Positions 1 through 9,762 are shown, counted from the first letter of the stretch. The stretch is DNA of 64,000 nucleotides from Planctomicrobium sp051465645 (GCF_051465645.1 NZ_CP195790.1:2294001-2358000), one strand, 5' to 3'. Notes: generated by a model from the letters alone, not told the origin. Translations and numbers: made by a program.

Positions 1-672
1 TACCGGATCGGTCGGAACGGAATACCAGTTCACAAAAGACCGAGGAATCGTCCCGGCAACGTGACCAAAATCCGACTTCCGTCCATCAACGACGCTCAAC
101 ACAGACCCGACAACTTCGCGTTCTTTATCAGCCTCGATGGGAGGTCCAAGAATCGTGTCGTTCCCGAGTTTCAGTGTGGTCGGCTTTCCTTTGATTTCAG
201 TTTCGACTCGCCCTGTAATCGTCGGCTTACCGAAGTGAGCTTCGCCGGGCTCAAAATAGATCGTCCCCCGAATTGGAGACGAATGAATTCCACTGTCATC
301 GTGCAGGCTGGCAACCCCTTTAAAAGGGGCATCGAACGGGCGAGTCAGCGACGAGACCTGAATGTTCTCTGGACTGAGATAGCGCTGTCGTTGAAGCAGA
401 CTGACGAAGAACTGAACGCCGACTCCTCCCTGAGCGCCAAACTTCAGCATCGAAACGTACCGCCCTTGCTGCATGTCTTCTGCAGAAGGAGGTTGGATCG
501 CCTGCCCGCCAGAAAGGATCAGACCGACGAGGTACAGCCCCATGATCGAGACGAAAAACGCACCGGCCTTAAACAGGCGGCCTTGATAAAGATGTCCGGC
601 ACCTGGGATCAGAAAAGCCAGAATTCCGGCCAGCCAGGGTCGTTTCAATTGGATCCGTGGGTCGGACGTCAT
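1..672 (-). CDS. DUF6677 family membrane protein, C-terminus cut by window edge
   Basis: An open frame of 224 codons runs without a stop from an ATG at 672 off the left edge. The protein begins MTSDPRIQLKRPWLAGILAF and has a hydrophobic segment with the motif LIPGAGHLYQGRLFKAG, then a second one (FFVSIMGLYLVGLIL). This 'pre-membrane, GxGHxYQG' opening is what I know from the planctomycete-restricted DUF6677 family; its function is unknown. The soluble part after about residue 65 looks beta-rich. The promoter should lie in 673-968. The opposite-strand frame over this stretch is a shadow. Confidence 0.8.
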   Translation of the reverse strand, partial: MTSDPRIQLKRPWLAGILAFLIPGAGHLYQGRLFKAGAFFVSIMGLYLVGLILSGGQAIQPPSAEDMQQGRYVSMLKFGAQGGVGVQFFVSLLQRQRYLSPENIQVSSLTRPFDAPFKGVASLHDDSGIHSSPIRGTIYFEPGEAHFGKPTITGRVETEIKGKPTTLKLGNDTILGPPIEADKEREVVGSVLSVVDGRKSDFGHVAGTIPRSFVNWYSVPTDPV

Positions 673-968
673 TTCAAACAGGCCAGGTTAGAGCGTACTC
701 AAGAACCGATTTATCAACATTCGCCACACGGAAGTCTCGAATCCGCGATGTGAACCCATGACGAGATTGCACACTGCAATCTTTCGCAAAGTGAATCTGC
801 GAACAGCCAATTGGAGGCACTGACGGAAGAACGAATATTGTAGACCGCAGACAGACGATCTGCCAGCACAGTTTACATGGGAAATCCGGGCGATCGTTCC
901 GTCCTATCCTTCGAACTCATCAGAATTTCAGACAAGTCCCAGTTCCGCCACAACACTGCGAACCCTGC

Positions 969-1307
969 TCAGGCCAGTTTCGAGCCGTTAGGGACATCCT
1001 GATCAGGAACAGCAAGGATGACAGAACCATCCTCGCGAAAGAATCCGGTTAGCAGAAACTCGGATCGACAAGGGCCGATCTGCCTCGCAGGGAAATTCAC
1101 GACCCCCATCACCTGACGGCCCATCAGATTTCCCCGATTGTAGTGAACCGTCACTTGGGCGCTGGTCTGGAGAACACCCACTTCCGGACCAAAATCAACT
1201 CGGATACGGTAAGCCGGTTTTCTGGCTTCTGGAAAATCATCGACAGAAACAACCGTACCCACTCGAAGCTCAACAGCTTGAAAATCGTCCCAGGAGATCT
1301 GCTTCAT
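969..1307 (-). CDS. csaA: CsaA-like tRNA-binding (OB-fold) protein
   Basis: 112 residues, the usual length of CsaA, a single OB-fold tRNA-binding domain also described as an export chaperone. Family features are the opening MKQISWDDFQAVELRVGTV, the central SAQVTVHY and NLMGRQVMGVVNF, and the end ILAVPDQDVPNGSKLA. The frame is open upstream to 1481, but that extension would read through the terminator of the neighbouring gene. The ATG at 1307 has a Shine-Dalgarno AAGGA just before it, so it was chosen as start. It lies downstream of the aas-like fusion on the same strand but behind that gene's terminator, so it is probably a separate unit. Confidence 0.9.
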   Translation of the reverse strand: MKQISWDDFQAVELRVGTVVSVDDFPEARKPAYRIRVDFGPEVGVLQTSAQVTVHYNRGNLMGRQVMGVVNFPARQIGPCRSEFLLTGFFREDGSVILAVPDQDVPNGSKLA

Positions 1308-1442
1308 CTCAATCCTTTTCTCGTAGGGGCTCGCAGCAATGCCACACAATTTTGAGCACTGCTCAAACGCTGACAACACACGCAAGTCGCATCGTTCCTC
1401 AAAGGGGCGTGTTGTGGACCAAACTGCGATCACGAACGGCAC

Positions 1443-1482
1443 GAAAAAAGTGCGAGTGCCTCTAATTGAAGACACTCGCACT
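1443..1482 (-). terminator. Rho-independent terminator of the aas-like fusion gene
   Basis: A perfect 10-bp stem (AGTGCGAGTG, 1449-1458, with CACTCGCACT, 1473-1482) has a 14-nt loop. On the minus strand a run of six T follows (1443-1448). It starts about 30 bp after the stop of the fusion gene at 1514. Confidence 0.88.
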
Positions 1483-1513
1483 CAATATTCGGTTCAAATT
1501 TCCGCGTCAGGAA

Positions 1514-4500
1514 TTAACGGGAGACTTCTTCACAGCAAGCTTGAAGAGCCAGATCCTTAATTCCCCGAAGATCAAGTTTGCCGGTCCCCAACATTGGGAT
1601 CGCTTCGACCTGAATGAACGAATCAGCGGACGGCAACCAAAGTTTTGGCAAACCTGTCTGGGCAAGTTCACGAATTGCGACATCCACAGGCTTCGCCAGA
1701 GTCGTATAGAGAACGATGATCCGTTCTCCACGATTTTCATCTGGAACCGCAGTCACGGCCAGAGTAATCATCGCGTCCTGCTGATCTTGCGGTTCGCAAA
1801 TACGGACCAGTTCTTGCTCGATTGCGATATGCGGAACCATCTCTCCGCCGATCTTCGAGAAGCGGCTTTGACGACCTGTGATCGTCACGAACCCTTCTTT
1901 ATCGAGAACGGCGAAGTCACCGGTATTGTACCACCCATCCCGAATCACCTCGGATGTCTTCTGAGGCTCATCCAGGTACCCACGCATCACGTTCGGCCCT
2001 TTGATCAGCAGAAGACCTTCGGTTCCAATGCCACGATTTTCAAACGTTTCGGGATCGACAACTTTCGCCGTCACCCCAGGAATCGGGCGTCCTACAGTTC
2101 CGAGTTTCATTGTCGACTGAGTCTTGTCGACACAGCGACTGGCCGGAATGTTGACAGCAACGACAGGAGAAAGCTCAGTCGTTCCGTACCCTTCGGTCGG
2201 AATAATCCCAAAGCGATCCTCGAATTCCTTCGCGAGATCAACTGGAAGCTTCTCTGCCCCAACGACAATCAGATTGACGGTCTGAAAGTTCTCTTTCTTG
2301 CAGACTCGCATATACATCTTCAGGAACGTGGGAGTCGCCATCATGATGGTGACTTTGTGATCTTCACACATTTTCCCCACGACTCGGGCGTCCAGCGGAT
2401 TGAAGTGGTATGCCCCTCGTGAGCGATAGCACATCGGAAGCCAGAGACACGCGGTGTACCCGAACGAATGGAAGAACGGCAGTACACCGAGCATTCCATC
2501 TTCAGGCTGCAGATTCAGGATTTGATCAATCCCGTCAATGTTCGAGCCAACGTTGGCATGAGACAGAACCACTCCCTTTGGTTCGCCGGTTGACCCGGAA
2601 GTGAAGATGACGGTCAACGCGTCATCTGTATTCACTTTGTTCAATCCGAGCAGGCGATCCACAACAGACGCCGGCAGGAGATAGGTGCAGACAGCGGCTT
2701 TCAGCTTGTCGATTGCTGAAATTTTCGGTTTCAGGTCTTCAAGAAAGACGAACTCGGCGCCTTCGACTTTATATGGCTTTTTCTCAAGGAACTTCCGGCT
2801 TGTAATGATGTGCTTCAAGCCTGATTTATTCACACAGTATTGGATCACCTCTTCAGAGAGTGTGTAATTCAGGTTGACTGACGTCCGGCGATCAAGCGCT
2901 AACGCCATATTCGTAAGACACCCTCCAGCAGAAGGAGGGAGTAAGACTCCGACCGTTTTCTCGGAAGGGGCGAGCACCTCACGACTCAGGGCGCTGCGTA
3001 ATGCCAACGACGCAATCAGCAACCGTGCACTCGTCAACTCAACATTGGTTGAGTCGACAACTTTTTTCAGCCCAAGTGATCGCTTGCAATTTCGAATGAA
3101 TTTGCGAGCTGGAATCAACGCATGTGTTCGAGCTTCCATGGTTGCTGCCTCCGCAGAAAGGTGTTCGACCGATTGACGAAAAACGCCCACATCGTCGACA
3201 TTCTTCAGTGGCTCACCGAAGTACAGGTCGATTGAAAGACGCCATTGGCGCGGCCATTTCTTAAAGACAGGACCGCCTCGCCAACTAAATATACTTCCCC
3301 ACAAACCATGCAGTGCTGCTGGAACGACAGGAACATCTAGCCCCTGCACAATCTTGGCGACCCCTCTTTGAAACGGCTGTAGTTGACCGGTTCGAGTCAG
3401 GCCGCCTTCAGCAAAGATGCAGACGACTTCACCAGCATTCAACGCTTCGCGAGCAGTTTGGATCGAACGGACGATCGACTTGGGACCATCTGCAGCACGG
3501 ATTGGGATGACACGCATCACGCGTCCCAACCAGTTGAGAACCGGAAGTTGCGTAAAATGTGTGTAAATCACATAACGACTGAACCGGGTGGTTCCAATCA
3601 TCATGACCACACCATCAAGGAACGAAACGTGATTGCAAACAATGACGGCAGGTCCAGACTCTGGAATGTTGTGCCGGCCATGAACACGGACTCGATAGAA
3701 CGCTTTCACGATCAGCCAGGTAACAAACCGAAACGTCCAGTCTGGCAAAATGCGAAGTGAGTAGAACAGAACTGGTAGCGTGAACAGTCCCCCGATGAGG
3801 AAGATCACACTTGATGAAAGCGCGAATGGCTCACTCAGAACAAAGAACACCCCGAGTGAAGCGATGATGCACAAATATGTGATAAAGAAACTTCCCGCGA
3901 GCACCAGCCCTCGTTGTTTCGGATCGCTTTTGAACTGCAGGTAGGCTTCCAACGGAACACTGAAAAGCCCGGAACCGGTCCCCATAAAGAAGAGCCCGAC
4001 ACACGATCCCCAATAAGCAAACTGAGCCTTGGCTGGCAGGTCGGGGTCCATTGACGCGCCGGCAGCAAACGTCCAGATGCAACTGAGCACAATTCCAAGC
4101 GCGCCAATCGGGATAATCCCGAGTTCCACCTTTCCATCTGACCAGCTTCCTGCCAACAGACTTCCAGCTCCGACCCCGAGCATCAGCACTCCCATCAGAA
4201 TTCCGATGTCGGCCTTTGGCAGGTTTAGAACTGTTTCAGCAAACCGAGGAAGGTTCTGCTGAGCAAGAGACGCGATGAAAAAGAAGAACGCGATTCCCAA
4301 TGCCGCTCCCAGCAAATGGGAGTCCCGAAAGATCACTCGTAATGCTGGTTCAATATCTGATTTTGGATTCCATGCAAAAGGCCGCTCCGGGCAGGCCGCA
4401 GTCTTTGATGGCATCGGCAAGGCACTCATCACGCCAATCAACGCGGTGGGCACAACCAAAACCGCAATTGGCCAGAATGACGTCCAGTCTCCTGATCCAA

Positions 4501-5050
4501 GAATCGGGTGAGTACGCGCAAACAAGGGATAGCTGACAATTGTTCCGACGCCTGCCGCCACAATTGTCCCCATCCCAATGATTCCATTGGCTTTGGAAAG
4601 CAATCGAGTCGGAAGAATCTCCGGGATACTGCCGAACTTCGCAGGTCCAAAGAGCGCCGCTTGTGTTCCCAGCAGAAAGACAAGCACAAACAGCATCCAA
4701 AGGCTGCCGTAGACCATTGCAAACACTGCAAGAAGCATCAGGGCCAATTCTGCAATTTTGCAGTACACAATCACACTTCGCTTGGGAAAGCGATCTGCCA
4801 TCCACCCCGCCATCGGCATGAACAACAAATACGGAAGGGTGATGCATAGCCCCCCGAGTGCGATCGCTTTTTCTAATCCGATGATGGGCTGAGCAACCGG
4901 GACCGCGAACCATCGCAGCAAATTATCGTTAAAAACTCCAAGAATTTGCGTGACGAAGAGCCCAATGAAGCCGGGTGATCTCAAATTTGCGTCCCCGTGC
5001 TGCGTTTCCGCAGAATCCTGAGCAGGGGGAGTATTCACAACGTCCGACAT
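1514..5050 (-). CDS. LplT-PlsC-acyl-ACP synthetase fusion (Aas-like phospholipid remodelling protein)
   Basis: 1178 residues in three parts. Residues 1-430 are a major-facilitator transporter like E. coli LplT (lysophospholipid flippase; the loop GWMADRFPKRSV is visible). About 440-640 is a PlsC acyltransferase with the HX4D motif NHVSFLDG near residue 472. About 670-1170 is an AMP-forming acyl-ACP/acyl-CoA synthetase with TSGSTGEPKG near residue 817 and GYGTTELSP. In E. coli, LplT imports lysophosphatidylethanolamine and Aas activates an acyl group and re-acylates it; here the pathway is one polypeptide at the inner membrane. ATG at 5050. Substrate specificity is inferred from the fused order. 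It ends in a strong terminator. Confidence 0.9.
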   Translation of the reverse strand: MSDVVNTPPAQDSAETQHGDANLRSPGFIGLFVTQILGVFNDNLLRWFAVPVAQPIIGLEKAIALGGLCITLPYLLFMPMAGWMADRFPKRSVIVYCKIAELALMLLAVFAMVYGSLWMLFVLVFLLGTQAALFGPAKFGSIPEILPTRLLSKANGIIGMGTIVAAGVGTIVSYPLFARTHPILGSGDWTSFWPIAVLVVPTALIGVMSALPMPSKTAACPERPFAWNPKSDIEPALRVIFRDSHLLGAALGIAFFFFIASLAQQNLPRFAETVLNLPKADIGILMGVLMLGVGAGSLLAGSWSDGKVELGIIPIGALGIVLSCIWTFAAGASMDPDLPAKAQFAYWGSCVGLFFMGTGSGLFSVPLEAYLQFKSDPKQRGLVLAGSFFITYLCIIASLGVFFVLSEPFALSSSVIFLIGGLFTLPVLFYSLRILPDWTFRFVTWLIVKAFYRVRVHGRHNIPESGPAVIVCNHVSFLDGVVMMIGTTRFSRYVIYTHFTQLPVLNWLGRVMRVIPIRAADGPKSIVRSIQTAREALNAGEVVCIFAEGGLTRTGQLQPFQRGVAKIVQGLDVPVVPAALHGLWGSIFSWRGGPVFKKWPRQWRLSIDLYFGEPLKNVDDVGVFRQSVEHLSAEAATMEARTHALIPARKFIRNCKRSLGLKKVVDSTNVELTSARLLIASLALRSALSREVLAPSEKTVGVLLPPSAGGCLTNMALALDRRTSVNLNYTLSEEVIQYCVNKSGLKHIITSRKFLEKKPYKVEGAEFVFLEDLKPKISAIDKLKAAVCTYLLPASVVDRLLGLNKVNTDDALTVIFTSGSTGEPKGVVLSHANVGSNIDGIDQILNLQPEDGMLGVLPFFHSFGYTACLWLPMCYRSRGAYHFNPLDARVVGKMCEDHKVTIMMATPTFLKMYMRVCKKENFQTVNLIVVGAEKLPVDLAKEFEDRFGIIPTEGYGTTELSPVVAVNIPASRCVDKTQSTMKLGTVGRPIPGVTAKVVDPETFENRGIGTEGLLLIKGPNVMRGYLDEPQKTSEVIRDGWYNTGDFAVLDKEGFVTITGRQSRFSKIGGEMVPHIAIEQELVRICEPQDQQDAMITLAVTAVPDENRGERIIVLYTTLAKPVDVAIRELAQTGLPKLWLPSADSFIQVEAIPMLGTGKLDLRGIKDLALQACCEEVSR

Positions 5051-5808
5051 AGTTTCCGCTTACTTAAAAAGTTCGCCATGACTCCATGTTTCATGGCGAG
5101 ATCGCGGGAGGTTATCACGCGCTGGCATTTCTCAAAAGACAATCATGTTTCCATAACTGCCAAAACCACCAATTTTGACTCAGTTTCAAACTTCCTACCA
5201 CACCAGAATTCGAAACCGCTCTTCAACTGAGTCACTGACCACGATTGCCCAAGCGATCGCGCCGGCTTCTGCATCCTCGCAAACAAGATCACCCGACAGA
5301 TAATCGGCAACCTGTTTACGAATCAGACTTTAAAGCGATTCGAACTACATCGGTTCATCCCAGCATTCTCTAGACAACCAAGCTGCCCGCCGACCAGAAA
5401 CCATCTCACCAGTTTGAGATCCAATTCAAACTGAGGAAATTCTGAAAGATGAACCTGCAATGTCGCGATTTCAAGCGATCTTTACTGGCCCCGCAGTTCA
5501 ATCAAATGTATCAAAAAGCCGCCCAATCCCCTCATATTCCAATTTTCGTCACATTCTTCGGATAAAACAACAATCGACTCAAAAGAGAGAATTCTTAAGG
5601 AACGGAAACGATACCGGCCAAAGCTGCTGATCTCCCGGCGGTTGCGAGTACAAAGCCTTCGAGTTATGGAGCACAATTCGCTCAGTTTCGAATGATTCCC
5701 CCGCGTTCCATCGGTCCCCATTTCACCAACTCGGGGACATCGATGATGTACTCTGCAACCACAGAGGTCGGCACGCACATTAGTGACGTGCGATTTATCC
5801 GAATCTAT
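5051..5808. other. Intergenic gap, no gene recognised
   Basis: About 760 bp between the start of the aas-like gene and the stop of the TPR-like gene, both on the minus strand. Short frames such as 5482-5778 (minus) have no recognisable sequence and poor codon pattern. It should hold the promoter of the fusion gene. A weak hairpin (CGCAC/GTGCG, about 5773-5790) may end the TPR-like gene. I see nothing else in it. Confidence 0.5.
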
Positions 5809-6978
5809 CTACTTCTGACGAGTTTCTTCCAACACTGGGGTCAGCCGTTTCAGCATCAAGGCCGCCTTTTTCGCAATACTTCCCTGCGATAAACTCAGTT
5901 GACTCGCAAGTTGTTCTGCACGACTCAAAATCTGCAGGCGTTCTTCAGGTGTGACGTTTCTTGACTCCGCCCGACTTTCCAACGCCAGGCACAGTTCCCA
6001 CTGGATCGCCACTCCAACTGGTGTGACCGAGCGTTCAAATGCCCGGTCCAGCCACTCTTCAGCCTCGTCAATAATCAGTGCGTAGTCTCTGCGGTACTCA
6101 GTATTCAAGCAGACCAATCGGAATCGAAGTGCGCGGTCCTGAAGGTCCTGCATCGTTTCGGATGCCCCGTCATGTTCGAGAATTTCTGAATAGATCCCGA
6201 GAGCGATTCGAATTCCCTGAGCATCCCCTTGAGACTGAAAGCAACGGGCCTGCCAGAGCCTGGCGATCAATCCACCCGTCTGGCTGCGATATCGATGATG
6301 AATCGCTTCAAACTCGAATCCTGCTTGAGCCGCGAGTTTCAGGGCGTGTTCGCTCCCTTTGGGGTACGTTTGCGACTCCCAGTAAGTCAATTGAGCGAGT
6401 TCCAGTTGCGCTCGAATCAATGCCTCTTCAGCCACACGACGAAGCGAACGAGACTGAACCTCTTCCTCTGGGAGATACACAGGGAATGATTCCCAGATTT
6501 CCTGATAACGATCGCGAGTCTGAGTCAAATACCCACGCGATTCCAAAATCACGGCCCGCCATCTCTTCTGCCGTTCCTCTTCGCTCAATTCTCCTGGATC
6601 ATCTGTTATCAGGTCCGCAGTCACTCCCAGGAGGAGTTGACCAAGTAACCCGCGTGCCTGAATTGCTCGCGAGTCAGTAGGAGCAAGGCGCAGAAACTCC
6701 TTCAGGTCTTCCATCGCACGAGTTCGGAACTCTTCCTGAACTTTCAGATCCGCCATTAACGGGGCCGCTTGAGCCAACAGCAACGCCCGCTCCAGATAGA
6801 CTCGTGGTGGTAAATCCTTTCGATCCTGAAGCGTCGCGACGTATTCAATTCCCGTGTCGAAATATTTCCTTCCGCGCAATCCCTGAAGAAATTCCGCAAT
6901 CGGTTCAGCAGCGGAAAGAGCCCCGTGCGAAGTCAGCAAATAAGACACAACGAGCAAGATGTGAAGCGAGAACTTCAT
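5809..6978 (-). CDS. Secreted or periplasmic helical-repeat (TPR-like) protein
   Basis: 389 residues from the ATG at 6978. An in-frame extension to 7146 exists, but the internal start gives a clean signal peptide (MKFSLHILLVVSYLLTSHG, then ALSAAEP). The rest is almost entirely amphipathic helix with regularly spaced Ala/Leu pairs (for example YLERALLLAQAA, RAIQARGLLGQLLLG, LARLWQARCFQSQGDAQG), typical of degenerate TPR repeats. No catalytic motif was found. It sits 193 bp downstream of rnpA on the same strand. Specific function unknown. Confidence 0.7.
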   Translation of the reverse strand: MKFSLHILLVVSYLLTSHGALSAAEPIAEFLQGLRGRKYFDTGIEYVATLQDRKDLPPRVYLERALLLAQAAPLMADLKVQEEFRTRAMEDLKEFLRLAPTDSRAIQARGLLGQLLLGVTADLITDDPGELSEEERQKRWRAVILESRGYLTQTRDRYQEIWESFPVYLPEEEVQSRSLRRVAEEALIRAQLELAQLTYWESQTYPKGSEHALKLAAQAGFEFEAIHHRYRSQTGGLIARLWQARCFQSQGDAQGIRIALGIYSEILEHDGASETMQDLQDRALRFRLVCLNTEYRRDYALIIDEAEEWLDRAFERSVTPVGVAIQWELCLALESRAESRNVTPEERLQILSRAEQLASQLSLSQGSIAKKAALMLKRLTPVLEETRQK

Positions 6979-7171
6979 GACAAGTCCGGCATAGAAGCGA
7001 CAGCGTGTGCCATGTGGAATTCGACACTCTTCCAAAGAATCAATGTCGCTGCCACTGAAGGGCGCGAACTGCAATCGTGGTAATTGGGCTCGAGACATCC
7101 CCGCCACTCCCCCAGACGCTCTCCAGTTCAACGGCGTCACGAACACGATTTCGCGCCGTGAGACACAACAA

Positions 7172-7576
7172 TTATGGTGTTTTCAAAAGCCGTTCGTATA
7201 GTTTGCTCGCAAGCTGTTTGATCGCGTCGCAAAAATCCTGCTGGGTCGCAGATTTACTTTCTCGCCCGGGAATCAGAATCAGGTCCATTCCCGCCGGAAT
7301 TTCATGCTGCTGAAGTCGAAAAGCCTCTTTCAGCAAACGACGCAGTCGATGGCGACGAACGGAGTTTCCATGTCGACGCGAAACACTCAAACCGATTCGT
7401 GAATAGTCCAGACGATTGATCGCCGCAAAGATCAGAAGATGCGGGTTCGACGCCTTCTGATTCAAGTCGTAAATCCGGGCAAAATCGATCGAACTCCGCA
7501 ACCGAAAATGGTGCGGAAAAGTCAGTTGGACATGCTCCGCTGACTCATCACTCTGTCTCAATGAACGATCACACAT
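7172..7576 (-). CDS. rnpA: Ribonuclease P protein component
   Basis: 134 residues. It has the RnpA pattern FPHHFRLRSSIDFARIY at the N-terminus and the RNA-binding signature NSVRRHRLRRLLKEAFR in the centre, then a variable C-terminus. It binds the RNase P RNA and helps cleave the 5' leader of tRNA precursors. ATG at 7576. Most bacteria have rpmH (L34) immediately upstream and yidD/yidC downstream; neither is here. The upstream neighbour is a 74-residue planctomycete protein. The RNase P RNA itself was not seen in the window. Confidence 0.93.
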   Translation of the reverse strand: MCDRSLRQSDESAEHVQLTFPHHFRLRSSIDFARIYDLNQKASNPHLLIFAAINRLDYSRIGLSVSRRHGNSVRRHRLRRLLKEAFRLQQHEIPAGMDLILIPGRESKSATQQDFCDAIKQLASKLYERLLKTP

Positions 7577-7668
7577 ACCCTAAGTTCTCAACGTCCTGTG
7601 CAGTATTCGCTGCATCATAACAACAACCTGGAGACCGCCGCCTGACTGCATTCCGTTTCAAAGTAAGA

Positions 7669-7893
7669 CTATTCCGAACAGTCGCGGCTCGCAGATCCGA
7701 AGGTTTGCGAAACCTGCCCAATCGCAGGAAACACTGCAGAAACCTCGTCGGCGATCTTTTTCATGTACGTCTGTTCGAAATGAATCGCCTGCTGATCGGC
7801 CCAATGCTCTTTTGTCGCTTGCCACGCCATCTGCAATTCTTCCAGCGCTTCCTGAATCCGCCCTGCTGCTGAATGAAGATTTGTAGAACGCAT
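7669..7893 (-). CDS. Small conserved planctomycete protein, function unknown
   Basis: 74 residues from the ATG at 7893, all helical: MRSTNLHSAAGRIQEALEEL, then a WQATKEHWADQQAIHFEQTY segment and a second helix. From memory, proteins of this length with the same Trp/His/Glu spacing recur in planctomycetes. The spacing resembles small coiled-coil hairpin proteins (WXG100-like in size only; there is no WXG motif). It lies 92 bp upstream of rnpA on the same strand and may share its transcript. Cytoplasmic; no signal peptide. Confidence 0.65.
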   Translation of the reverse strand: MRSTNLHSAAGRIQEALEELQMAWQATKEHWADQQAIHFEQTYMKKIADEVSAVFPAIGQVSQTFGSASRDCSE

Positions 7894-8173
7894 TTCGCCC
7901 TCACATGATTGCAGTCTGAACCGGCTTCCAACAGTCCTCTTACCTCTTCATTGTCAACAAAGTGAAATCCGGCTGCAACCAGCTAACTGATTCGATTTGG
8001 GAAGCATTGCGAATTGCCTGAAACGGTCTGATGGATTTCCGGCTCCACTCTCGAAGATTCGACAGACGACCGATATCGTATTCTCTCAACCAAAATCCGA
8101 ATCAGCCGGGGAGATAACGTGGACCATCCCCATGGCAAATGGATCGATCTAACGGTCGAAAACGTTGCGACAC

Positions 8174-9145
8174 ATGAGCCGACAACCAACATTTACCATT
8201 CGAACCGGGTCACGTCTGCATTTCGGGCCATTGTCCTATCACCCTGAATCCGGGCGGCATTTCGGGGGAATTGGACTGATGCTGAAGCAGCCAGGCGTTC
8301 ACCTTGTTGCGAGAAAGTCTGAATCTGGAAACGAGCTCCACAACCCAAGCCCGGAAGTCGCTAAACGATTCCAATCCATTATTGAGCAGACCGGATGGGT
8401 TCAGAATCCAGTTGAGATCGAAGTCCTCTCAGAAATCCCCTCGCATTGCGGGCTCGGGTCTGGGACTCAACTCTCACTCGCGATTGCAGACGCTGTTGCC
8501 CGGGTGAATGGAAAAGAACTCAACGCAACGGAACTTGCACGCCTCATCGGGCGAGGAGAACGATCAGCCATCGGGCTTCTCGGTTACGATCAGGGAGGAT
8601 TTCTGATCGATGCCGGTCGCAGATCGCAAACAGACATCGGAGCACTCGCCGCACGAGTCCCCTTCCCTGAAGAATGGAAAATCCTGCTGGTCCGAAGTAT
8701 TGGAGATCGGGGAATCTCAGGAGACTTGGAGCTCTCTGCATTCCAGAAACTCCCGCCGATGTCCGAACATCTGACTGGGAAACTCTGCCGACTTGCTCTC
8801 ACCGAGATTCTCCCGGCCCTCCTCCAAAAGGACTTCGCGTCTTTCGCCGCCGCTCTGTACGAGTACGGATTCGAAGTCGGCACATTCTTTTCCGCCACCC
8901 AGAACGGTGTGTTCTCCAGCGCAGCGATCCAGGCTCTCGCAACAGAAATTCCCGCTGAGAAAGTCGGCATGGCTCAATCCTCCTGGGGGCCCGCCACTGC
9001 ACTGTTCGCCGAGAACGAAGACGAAGCCTGCGAATTGCGACAACGAATAAATTCAAGTCGAATGGGCGACCGCCTGACAATAGAAGCCGTGGAACCACTC
9101 AACCACGGCCGCGAGTTATTGGTTCATAACGATCCTATCGCTTGA
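8174..9145 (+). CDS. Beta-ribofuranosylaminobenzene 5'-phosphate synthase family protein (GHMP fold)
   Basis: 323 residues from the ATG at 8174; the frame also opens at a TTG at 8165. The GHMP-kinase ATP/phosphate loop is clear in PSHCGLGSGTQLSLAIADAV, and the opening FTIRTGSRLHFGPLSYHPES matches the family. The enzyme condenses 4-hydroxybenzoate or p-aminobenzoate with PRPP, releasing CO2, as the first committed step of tetrahydromethanopterin synthesis. Planctomycetes are known to carry this archaeal-type C1 pathway. No other pathway gene is next to it here. The preceding 280 bp (7894-8173) holds no gene I can support. Confidence 0.85.
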   Translation: MSRQPTFTIRTGSRLHFGPLSYHPESGRHFGGIGLMLKQPGVHLVARKSESGNELHNPSPEVAKRFQSIIEQTGWVQNPVEIEVLSEIPSHCGLGSGTQLSLAIADAVARVNGKELNATELARLIGRGERSAIGLLGYDQGGFLIDAGRRSQTDIGALAARVPFPEEWKILLVRSIGDRGISGDLELSAFQKLPPMSEHLTGKLCRLALTEILPALLQKDFASFAAALYEYGFEVGTFFSATQNGVFSSAAIQALATEIPAEKVGMAQSSWGPATALFAENEDEACELRQRINSSRMGDRLTIEAVEPLNHGRELLVHNDPIA

Positions 9146-9288
9146 ACAAATGCGTTCATCGACCAATTAAGAGCATTACACATTCTTCTACACCGAAAAC
9201 TGTCTCATCGCGACAGATTTCGTGATACGCTCAATAATTACCATAGGCCGGTACTGCGAGAGAATCAGGAGTGAAGGGTGGTACTCCA

Positions 9289-9762
9289 ATGAAGGGTCAC
9301 ATAATCAGCCCTCGCTTGAAGAACATTCTAACAGTTTCGATTTCGCTCTTCATCATAGCTTTATCTGTAGCGACAGCCGCAAGCATCTATCGCGAATATC
9401 ATCGAATGTGGAGAGCAGTTGAGGCCTTCAATTGTGCGAGCGTGACTGGCGACGCGATTTGCAGACACATCGAAAAGCATAAGAAGGTTCCCCTCAAATG
9501 GGAGGATATCTATACGCAGGCGAGAGAGTCGGGATTGAATTTCGAGTGCGCCGAAAGCGGACACCTTGAAGATATCGTTATCGTGGACTTTCAACGGCTA
9601 AAGAACTTGCCTTGCAATGAAACTGATCACGAAAATCTATTCATTATTCCAGCAGAAGATCCCTCTTTCGCCAAAATTGGAATCACTCCAATCAATGAAC
9701 AAATCTTGAAAGCATACCGCCACAACGTTTGTGGCAACCGTGTTTACCAGGCAAACAAATGA
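9289..9762 (+). CDS. Hypothetical membrane-anchored protein
   Basis: 157 residues from the ATG at 9289; a GTG at 9271 in the same frame is an alternative, but an AAGGG stretch sits before the ATG. One N-terminal transmembrane helix (ILTVSISLFIIALSVATAA) is followed by a soluble domain with five cysteines outside the helix. No family recognised. The base composition is more A/T-rich than its neighbours and the gene borders a repeat cluster, so recent acquisition is possible. Confidence 0.5.
   Translation: MKGHIISPRLKNILTVSISLFIIALSVATAASIYREYHRMWRAVEAFNCASVTGDAICRHIEKHKKVPLKWEDIYTQARESGLNFECAESGHLEDIVIVDFQRLKNLPCNETDHENLFIIPAEDPSFAKIGITPINEQILKAYRHNVCGNRVYQANK

Noticed and set aside
61..753. 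Plus-strand frame of 230 codons
   Set aside because: It is antisense to the DUF6677 gene, whose minus-strand protein is coherent; the plus-strand peptide has no recognisable sequence.
1466..2422. Plus-strand frame of 318 codons
   Set aside because: Antisense to the AMP-ligase domain of the aas-like fusion, which carries clear motifs on the other strand.
8029..8246. Open plus-strand stretch upstream of the GHMP-family gene (contains RGDNVDHPHGKWIDLTVENV)
   Set aside because: No ATG, overlaps the start of a clear gene in another frame, no recognisable family.
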